Shown here one piece after another: positions 53,789 through 59,612 of a DNA stretch of 59,612 nucleotides. Made by a program: the position numbers and the translations under genes. The stretch is from Mesorhizobium sp. 1M-11 (GTDB taxonomy: Bacteria; Pseudomonadota; Alphaproteobacteria; Rhizobiales; Rhizobiaceae), in NCBI RefSeq assembly GCF_001303895.1, contig NZ_LJSD01000067.1, positions 1 through 59,612 of the forward strand. Direction: 5' to 3'. The notes below the pieces were generated by a model. That model did not search any database, was not told the DNA's origin, and saw only the letters and a list, made by a program, of their open reading frames with translations. Numbering within the stretch: position 1 is the stretch's first letter; each line of letters starts with the position of its first letter.

Positions 53789-54772
53789 TCAAAACTTATC
53801 GAGGTCCTGATGGCGGGCCTTGATCTCACGCACCGTCCGTGAAGAGGAACGCAGCACGATCGTGTCGGTGGTGATGTAGTTACGGCCGAATTTCACGCCG
53901 GCCAGCATGTTACCGTCTGTGACGCCTGTTGCCGCGAACAGCACGTCGCCACGCGCCATTTCATCGACACGGTAGACCTTGTTCGGATCGGAAATACCCA
54001 TCTTGGCGGCACGCGCGACCTTTTCCGGCGTGTCGAGGATGAGCCGGCCCTGCATCTGGCCGCCGGTGCAGCGCAAGGCTGCCGCGGCCAGAACACCTTC
54101 AGGTGCGCCGCCGGAGCCGATATAGATGTCGATGCCAGTTTCTTCCGGGTCGGTGGTGTGGATGACGCCGGCGACATCGCCATCACCGATCAGGCGGATG
54201 GCCGCACCGGTCGCACGCACCGCTTCGATCAGCTTGGCGTGGCGAGGCCGGTCGAGAATGCAGGCCGTGACCTCGTTCACCGGCACGCCCTTGGCCTTGG
54301 CCAGGCTGGCGATGTTGTCAGCCGGGGAAGCGTCGATGTCGATGGTGCCCTCCGGATAGCCGGGACCGATGGCGATCTTGTCCATGTAGACGTCAGGCGC
54401 GAACAACAGGCTGCCCTTTTCGGCGATCGCGATGACGGCCAGCGCATTCGGCAGGTTCTTGGCGCAGATCGTTGTGCCTTCCAGCGGGTCAAGCGCGATG
54501 TCGACCGCCGGTCCCTTGCCTGAGCCGACCTCTTCGCCGATGTAGAGCATCGGCGCCTCGTCGCGCTCCCCTTCACCGATCACCACGGTGCCCTTGATGT
54601 TGAGGCGGTTCAGTTCAGACCGCATGGCATCGACCGCGACCTGATCGGCCGCCTTCTCATCGCCGCGTCCGCGCAGCCGCGCCGCCGCGACGGCAGCACG
54701 CTCGGTGACGCGCACCAGTTCCATGGTGAGAATTCGGTCGAGACCGGCGATCGTGTTCTGAATAGCATTCAT
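53789..54772 (-). CDS. glpX: fructose-1,6-bisphosphatase class II
   Basis: About 327 residues. GlpX-type FBPase for gluconeogenesis. Features: MELVRVTERAAVAAARLRGR, VVIGEGERDEAPMLYIGEEV, DIALDPLEGTTICA, SLLFAPDVYMDKIAIGPGYP and DIYIGSGGAPEGVLAAAALR. In related genomes a homoserine dehydrogenase gene often precedes glpX; here that position is taken by unrelated sequence, so a breakpoint may lie just upstream. Confidence 0.93.
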   Translation of the reverse strand: MNAIQNTIAGLDRILTMELVRVTERAAVAAARLRGRGDEKAADQVAVDAMRSELNRLNIKGTVVIGEGERDEAPMLYIGEEVGSGKGPAVDIALDPLEGTTICAKNLPNALAVIAIAEKGSLLFAPDVYMDKIAIGPGYPEGTIDIDASPADNIASLAKAKGVPVNEVTACILDRPRHAKLIEAVRATGAAIRLIGDGDVAGVIHTTDPEETGIDIYIGSGGAPEGVLAAAALRCTGGQMQGRLILDTPEKVARAAKMGISDPNKVYRVDEMARGDVLFAATGVTDGNMLAGVKFGRNYITTDTIVLRSSSRTVREIKARHQDLDKF

Positions 54773-55082
54773 GAAGTGGAAATCCTCATTTGCAAGGCGC
54801 CAATAGGCGCAGGCGCGCTTCTTGTGTCAAAGCCTCATGACAACAGCAAGACCCGGAGAGAAGCTTTCCTGGCCAAGAAACAATATCAATCGATTGAAAG
54901 AGATAACGGCTTTTTCTGCCGCACACGCCGGCATGGTTCTGCTTGGCGTCGCCAGAGACGGCTGCGGATATCTTATCTTTCCATCGTCTCCAGGCCCGCC
55001 AGAGAAACATGCGCCAGATCCCGGTGCGCAGCGAAGTCCCAAGTGTTGACAACACGTGCCTCTACTAATATTGGATACAATC
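54773..55082. promoter_or_regulatory. glpX-gntR divergent region with a 13-bp palindrome over a -35 box
   Basis: 310 bp without a convincing gene. GTGTTGACAACAC at 55043-55055 is a perfect palindrome containing the consensus -35 TTGACA (55046-55051). Seventeen bases on, TATTGG (55069-55074) could serve as -10, placing transcription start within a few bases of the regulator ATG at 55083. GGATACAA occurs twice, at 55073-55080 and 55093-55100, flanking the start codon. The left two thirds show nothing recognisable. Confidence 0.45.
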
Positions 55083-55721
55083 ATGATTTCGGATACAAAC
55101 ATAACACAAGCTGAAGCAGCCGCAGCCCAGATCAGGACATTGATCCTGAATGGCACTTTTCAACCGGGTCAGCCGCTGCGGCAGGAAGCGTTGTCGGAAC
55201 AGCTGAACGTCAGTCGTACACCGTTGCGGCACGCCCTACAGTCACTTGTCGAGGACGGGTTGGTCGAGGCAACAGACTACAAGGGAGCAAGGGTCGCAGC
55301 ACTTGACCCTGGGATGGTCGACGACTTGTTCGAGATGCGGCTCCTGCTTGAGCCGCTGGCGCTCAAATCCGCCTTTCAACACCATACCAAGCTTGATTTT
55401 GCGAAAGCCGAGATGGCGCTCGACGCAGCGGAAGCAGAACGGCAACCGTCGAAGCTTTCAGCGCTGAACTGGGATTTTCATCATGCCCTGTACCGCCCAT
55501 CCAATCGGCAGACACTTCTGAAAACCATCGAGCAGCTTAACCGGGCGTCGGCGCTTGCGGAGGTGATCGCGAGTTCCATTGTCGCTCGCCCGGAAAAATC
55601 GGCCGCCGAACACCGGAAACTGCTTCAGGCTTGCCGGAATGGCGACGAAGCCGGCGCGATGTCAATCCTGAGCGAGCACTTGCGGTTCGCCCACCACGAC
55701 ATACGAAACCGGGAAGAATAG
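55083..55721 (+). CDS. GntR family transcriptional regulator, FCD type
   Basis: About 212 residues. The winged HTH is IRTLILNGTFQPGQPLRQEA followed by LSEQLNVSRTPLRHALQSLV. The C-terminal FCD domain has DLFEMRLLLEPLALKSAF, the metal/ligand-binding His in NWDFHHALYRPS and EHRKLLQACRNGD. I start it at 55083 (MISDTNITQAEAAAAQ). It lies 2 bp before an M20 amidohydrolase gene and probably controls it; the palindrome and GGATACAA repeats upstream are candidate operators. Confidence 0.86.
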   Translation: MISDTNITQAEAAAAQIRTLILNGTFQPGQPLRQEALSEQLNVSRTPLRHALQSLVEDGLVEATDYKGARVAALDPGMVDDLFEMRLLLEPLALKSAFQHHTKLDFAKAEMALDAAEAERQPSKLSALNWDFHHALYRPSNRQTLLKTIEQLNRASALAEVIASSIVARPEKSAAEHRKLLQACRNGDEAGAMSILSEHLRFAHHDIRNREE

Positions 55722-55723
55722 CG

Positions 55724-56893
55724 ATGCCCGTCATAAACAGGATCGCCGAGTTTCACGATGACATGACGCAGTGGCGGCATCATCTTCACGCCAACCCGGA
55801 GCTTTCCTACCAGGAGCAGGAGACCGCCAGATTCGTCGCCGAAAAACTCCGTTCCTACGGAATCGAAGTAACCGAAGGTGTCGGCGGAACGGGTGTTGTA
55901 GGCGTCCTCTACGGCAGCCGGAAAGGCGCACGCTCCATCGGGTTAAGGGCCGACATGGATGCGCTCGCGATCGAGGAGCGCAATGATTTTGCGCATCGCT
56001 CGATGAACAAGGGCGTCATGCACGCCTGTGGACACGATGGGCATACCACAATGCTTCTTGGTGCTGCGCGCTACCTTGCGGAGACGAGAAATTTCGAGGG
56101 CCGTGTGGTCTTCATCTTCCAACCCGCCGAGGAGATGGGCGGTGAAGACGGCGGCGCTGCGCGCATGATCCGGGAGGGTCTGTTCCAGTCGTTTGGGTGC
56201 GATGAAATCTACGGCCTGCACAATTGGCCGGGAATGGACGTCGGAACCTTCGCCGTGAAAGCGGGGCCAATGATGGCGTCGGGCGATGCCTTCGAAATCG
56301 AGGTCATGTCCACCGGAATGCATGCTGCTCAACCGCAGAAAGGCGTCGACGTGGTTATGACGGCCGGGCATATCCTAGTCGGACTCCAGCAGATTTCGGC
56401 ACGCAACACCGACCCTCTGGATGCAATCGTCGTGAGCGCCACGCAAATTCACGGCGGTGACGCTTACAATGTCTTGCCGAACAATGTCACCATTCGAGGC
56501 ACCGTAAGAGCATTCTCTCCCGAGGCGCGCGCAGCGGCCGAACCCGCGATACGGCGCATCGTGGAAGGCATCGGGTTTTCGACGGGCGCCCAGTGCAAGG
56601 TTTCCTACGTCCAGCAATATCCGACACTCATCAATTCGCAATCCGCTGCCCGATCAGCAGAGGCTGCGGGATCGTCGGTGTTCAATAGGATCGAGACCAA
56701 CCCGCCACAAACGATGATCGTTGAGGACTTCGCATTCATGCTCCAGGACCGGCCCGGATGCTACGGCTGGATCGGCAATGGACCGGATGACAACGGCCGC
56801 ATACTTCACAGCGCATGGTTCGATTTCAACGACGAGGTGCTGCCCTACGGGGCTTCCTACTTTGCCTCGCTCGCTGAGGCCAGGCAGAACTAG
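55724..56893 (+). CDS. M20 family metallo-amidohydrolase (hippurate hydrolase-like)
   Basis: About 389 residues. The di-metal site is seen in SIGLRADMDALAIEE, VMHACGHDGHTTMLLGAARY and FIFQPAEEMGGEDGGA; the dimerisation/lid part has MHAAQPQKGVDVV. A late VEDFAFMLQDRPGCYGWIG holds the last region. It should hydrolyse N-acyl amino acids, hippurate or IAA conjugates. It is directly preceded by the GntR gene and followed by an Lrp sensor-domain fragment, so it may be part of an amino-acid-derivative operon. Confidence 0.88.
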   Translation: MPVINRIAEFHDDMTQWRHHLHANPELSYQEQETARFVAEKLRSYGIEVTEGVGGTGVVGVLYGSRKGARSIGLRADMDALAIEERNDFAHRSMNKGVMHACGHDGHTTMLLGAARYLAETRNFEGRVVFIFQPAEEMGGEDGGAARMIREGLFQSFGCDEIYGLHNWPGMDVGTFAVKAGPMMASGDAFEIEVMSTGMHAAQPQKGVDVVMTAGHILVGLQQISARNTDPLDAIVVSATQIHGGDAYNVLPNNVTIRGTVRAFSPEARAAAEPAIRRIVEGIGFSTGAQCKVSYVQQYPTLINSQSAARSAEAAGSSVFNRIETNPPQTMIVEDFAFMLQDRPGCYGWIGNGPDDNGRILHSAWFDFNDEVLPYGASYFASLAEARQN

Positions 56894-56909
56894 CTTCTGC
56901 AAAACGACA

Positions 56910-57227
56910 GTGCGGGCTTTGCCTGGACGTGGCGACAAAGTGCGACAGGCAAGCCTGTCCGAAGCTACGAAAATTCCAGTCTGGATCGAGTTGGAAGCGC
57001 TCACAACAGCCTCAGTGGAGTTGTTCGAACGCTCTCTTCTGCGGCATCCCGAGATCGAGGAGTGTTACGCGGTCGCCGGCAATCCGGACTATTTGTTGTT
57101 TGTCTCCGTCAGGGAGATGCAGGAGTTCGATCGGTTGCACCGGAACGTCCTTTCAAGGCTTCCTGGTGTCAGGAAGATCAGGACTGAATTCCTGCTACGG
57201 CGCGTTCTCCCGTTGGTGGGATCTTAG
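56910..57227 (+). pseudogene. Lrp/AsnC ligand-binding domain lacking the HTH
   Basis: About 95-105 residues. The body PVWIELEALTTASVELFERS, then HPEIEECYAVAGNPDYLLFV and LPGVRKIRTEFLLRRV, is the RAM effector-binding domain of Lrp/AsnC regulators. Nothing resembling the N-terminal helix-turn-helix precedes it; that stretch is the end of the amidohydrolase gene. GTG codons at 56910 and 56940 could start a stand-alone RAM protein, but no ribosome-binding site is clear. A 5'-truncated remnant seems more likely. It ends 18 bp before IS copy 2. Confidence 0.6.
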
Positions 57228-57360
57228 TCCTATCGCTGAAGAATCTGTGTTTCGGCGTGGAATAAGGACCCCGTTTCAGGGGTGACCGGCGTCCAAAAAG
57301 GACCCCTGTAACGCAGGGTTGTCACACTGCCTTCGGTTTCATCGGGGGCATTTGTTTTGG

Positions 57361-58860
57361 ATGTTGGTTGTGGAGACGATTGCGAAGATACGTCGGCTTT
57401 CGCTGGTCCAGGGGAAGTCGATCAAGGAGATCTGCCGCGAGTTGAGGATATCGCGGAAGGTTGTCCGGAAGGTGCTGCGGTCGAACGCGACGGAGTTCCG
57501 TTACGAGCGTGAGCATCAGCCGATGCCAAAGATCGGCCCCTGGCAGGATCAGCTCGACGGGCTTTTAGGTGGCAATCACGGCAAGGCGGGGCGCGAGCGG
57601 CTAACGCTGATCCGAATCTTTGAGGAGCTCCGCGGTCTCGGATACGACGGCAGCTACGACGCGGTTCGCCGATACGCCAAGAGCTGGGCGAAGGCGCAGG
57701 GATCAGCGACGGCGGAAGCCTATGTGCCGTTGTTCTTCGCGCCGGGTGAAGCCTACCAGTTCGACTGGAGCCACGAGATCGTCCTCATCAATGGCGTGAC
57801 TGTGACCGTGAAGGTTGCCCATGTCCGGCTTTGCCACAGCCGCATGATGTTCGTCAGAGCCTATCCGCGCGAGACGCAGGAGATGGTGTTCGACGCGCAC
57901 GACCGGGCCTTCGCCTTCTTTGGCGGCACCTGCACGCGCGGCATCTACGACAACATGAAGACGGCGGTTGAGACGGTATTCGTCGGCAAGGACCGGCAAT
58001 ACAATCGCCGCTTCCTGCAGATGTGCAGCCATTATCTGGTGCAGCCGGTCGCCTGCACGCCGGCGTCGGGCTGGGAGAAGGGTCAAGTCGAGAACCAGGT
58101 CGGGCTGGTGCGCGAGCGCTTCTTCACGCCGCGGCTGCGCTTCAAATCCTATGAGGAACTCAACGCCTGGCTGCTCGACAAATGCATCGCCTACACCAAG
58201 ACGCACCGTCATATCGATCAGCCGGAGCGCACGATCTGGGAGGTGTTCGAGGAGGAGCGCGGCAAACTTGTCGAGTATCGCGGCCCCTTCGACGGCTTCC
58301 ACACGGTCCCCGCCTCGGTATCGAAGACCTGCACGGTGCGCTTCGACAACAACAAATACTCGGTGCTGTCGACTGCCGTGGGCCGACCGGTCGAGATCCA
58401 GGCCTATGCCAGCAGGATCGTCATCCGGCAGGATGGCGTTGTCGTCGCCGAACACGCCCGTTCGTTCGGGCGCGGTGAGACCATTTACGATCCCTGGCAC
58501 TATGTCCCCGTGCTCGCCCGCAAGCCCGGCGCATTGCGCAATGGCGCGCCGTTCCAGGACTGGGTTCTGCCCTCGGCGATGGAGCGGACCCGGCGCCGAC
58601 TGAAGTCCTCGGATGACGGTGATCGCCAGATGGTGGCGATCCTGGCTGCGGTGTTGACCGACGGGATCGATGCCGTGGAGGCCGCCTGCCAAGAGGCGCT
58701 CGACCAGAACGTCTGCTCGTCAGCTGTCATCATCAACATTCTGGCGCGGCGGCGCGATCCGGCGCCAGCCATCACCATTCTCACCCCGGACGCTCTTCGC
58801 CTGCGCCATGAGCCGCAGGCCGACTGTGCCCGCTACGACAGCCTCAGGAGGGCAAGCTGA
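57361..58860 (+). CDS. istA: IS21 family transposase IstA, copy 2
   Basis: Same 499-residue protein as the copy at 116, with intact HTH and the D, D, E residues in FDWSHE, IYDNMKTA and KGQVENQVG. The lack of divergence from copy 1 indicates recent transposition, gene conversion or a repeat shared by the two ends of one assembled contig. Confidence 0.92.
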   Translation: MLVVETIAKIRRLSLVQGKSIKEICRELRISRKVVRKVLRSNATEFRYEREHQPMPKIGPWQDQLDGLLGGNHGKAGRERLTLIRIFEELRGLGYDGSYDAVRRYAKSWAKAQGSATAEAYVPLFFAPGEAYQFDWSHEIVLINGVTVTVKVAHVRLCHSRMMFVRAYPRETQEMVFDAHDRAFAFFGGTCTRGIYDNMKTAVETVFVGKDRQYNRRFLQMCSHYLVQPVACTPASGWEKGQVENQVGLVRERFFTPRLRFKSYEELNAWLLDKCIAYTKTHRHIDQPERTIWEVFEEERGKLVEYRGPFDGFHTVPASVSKTCTVRFDNNKYSVLSTAVGRPVEIQAYASRIVIRQDGVVVAEHARSFGRGETIYDPWHYVPVLARKPGALRNGAPFQDWVLPSAMERTRRRLKSSDDGDRQMVAILAAVLTDGIDAVEAACQEALDQNVCSSAVIINILARRRDPAPAITILTPDALRLRHEPQADCARYDSLRRAS

Positions 58861-59588
58861 TGGAACGCACGCAGGTTCTGGATCTGATGGGAACGTTGAA
58901 GCTCTACGGCATGCGCAGTGCCTATGACGAGGTTATGGCGACCGGCATCAAGCGCCAGCACGAGCCGCCGAGGATCGTCGGCGATCTGCTGTCGGCCGAG
59001 ATCGCCGAGAAGCAGGCGCGCTCCATCAAATACCAGCTCACCGTCGCAAAGCTGCCGATCGCCAAGGACATCGAGGAGTTCGACTTCGACGGCACGCCGG
59101 TCAACGAGGTGCTGGTCAGGGACCTTGCCAACGGCACCTTCGTCGCCGACCAGCGTAACGCCGTTCTCATCGGCGGCACCGGAACCGGCAAGTCACATCT
59201 GGCGATTGCCCTTGCCCGATCCCTCATCCGCAACGGGACGCGCGGTCGCTTCTTCAATGTCGTTGATCTCGTCAACCGGCTCGAGACCGAGCACCGCGGT
59301 GGCAAGCAGGGCCGTATCGCTGACTACCTGACCCGATTGGACTTCGTCGTCCTCGACGAACTCGGCTATCTGCCCTTCGCGCAAGCCGGCGGGCAGTTGC
59401 TCTTCCACCTGATCAGCAGGCTCTACGAGCGCACCTCGATCATCGTCACCACCAATCTGGCGTTCGGCGAATGGCCCGCTGTCTTCGGCGACGCCAAGAT
59501 GACGACGGCGCTGCTCGACCGGCTCACCCATCACTGCGAGATCATCGAGACCGGAAACGAATCCTGGCGATTCAAGAACCGCGCCTGA
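58860..59588 (+). CDS. istB: IS21 family helper ATPase IstB, copy 2
   Basis: Same protein as the copy at 1615, with Walker A GGTGTGKSHLA and Walker B FVVLDELGYLPF, and the same TGATG overlap with istA. It is complete in the window, with 24 bases remaining after the stop. Confidence 0.92.
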   Translation: MERTQVLDLMGTLKLYGMRSAYDEVMATGIKRQHEPPRIVGDLLSAEIAEKQARSIKYQLTVAKLPIAKDIEEFDFDGTPVNEVLVRDLANGTFVADQRNAVLIGGTGTGKSHLAIALARSLIRNGTRGRFFNVVDLVNRLETEHRGGKQGRIADYLTRLDFVVLDELGYLPFAQAGGQLLFHLISRLYERTSIIVTTNLAFGEWPAVFGDAKMTTALLDRLTHHCEIIETGNESWRFKNRA

Positions 59589-59612
59589 TCACCCCATAAC
59601 GCCGATCCGCGC

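Larger units (their letters stand above)
57246..59612 (+). mobile_element. IS21-family insertion sequence, copy 2 (right 112 bp beyond the window)
   Basis: Repeats bases 1-2367 of the window; the compared stretches are the same and both predicted proteins match residue for residue. It starts with the same TGTGTTTCGGCGTGGAATAA terminus and has the same orientation as copy 1. The left flank is GCTGAAGAATC, unlike anything at the right flank of copy 1. The window ends before the right terminus, so a target duplication cannot be checked. Confidence 0.92.

Overview
The window looks like chromosomal DNA of an alphaproteobacterium of the Rhizobiales, most likely the Mesorhizobium/Aminobacter/Phyllobacteriaceae neighbourhood. 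The grounds are high GC, rhizobial-type neighbours (a NifU-like scaffold gene next to folE-hisI, glpX-recJ, DUF2842 beside heme A synthase, phasin_2 proteins) and interspersed intergenic palindromes of the kind common in rhizobia. No replication, conjugation, CRISPR, rRNA or tRNA genes were seen. Both ends of the window lie in copies of one IS21-family element (istA/istB) in the same orientation. As far as I could compare them, the first 2,367 bases and the last 2,367 bases are the same sequence.

Layout. 1-2479: complete IS21-like element. 2480-3479: 5' part of a tyrosine integrase gene, cut by the IS just before its catalytic HxxR Arg and facing the 5' end of dusA; this looks like one end of a dusA-integrated genomic island. 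4.5-9.0 kb: taurine/sulfonate operon (tauABC, ssuD, FMN reductase). 9.4-14.3 kb: cutC, a GNAT gene, an OFA-type MFS transporter with a 39-residue companion, a methyltransferase and an NmrA-like protein. 14.3-18.2 kb: form II CO-dehydrogenase-like molybdenum hydroxylase (coxS-coxL-coxM). 18.4-21.7 kb: FIST (NosP-like) sensor, NahK-like hybrid histidine kinase and LuxR-type response regulator. 22-24.4 kb: maleylpyruvate isomerase, fumarylpyruvate hydrolase and a Zn alcohol dehydrogenase.

24.5-38 kb is a carbon-storage region: fadD, a maoC-type hydratase, a Pseudomonas-like class II PHA synthase and a matching PHA depolymerase run in one direction. A wax ester synthase/DGAT and a lipase-like hydrolase run in the other, and two phasins follow, one with candidate PhaR operators. 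A HerA-like ATPase, a flavin alpha-hydroxyacid oxidase and a DUF445 membrane protein lie between them. 38-43.5 kb: uspA with an FNR/FixK-type box, agmatinase, argC, an APH(6)-like kinase, heme A synthase and DUF2842. 43.5-49 kb: exopolysaccharide genes (GNAT/CelD, a Wzc/ExoP-like protein with a degenerate kinase domain, a Wza-like lipoprotein, a GT4 glycosyltransferase). 49-54.8 kb: NifU-like scaffold, folE, hisI, patatin, recJ, glpX. 54.8-57.2 kb: a GntR regulator, an M20 amidohydrolase and an Lrp/AsnC sensor domain lacking its HTH, ending at the second IS copy.

The most promising points are the NosP/NahK/LuxR set beside the form II Cox genes, the class II-type PHA pathway combined with a wax-ester synthase, the dusA-island junction broken by IS21, and a Wzc-like protein whose three nucleotide-binding motifs are all lost. 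All family calls come from reading motifs; no database search was run.
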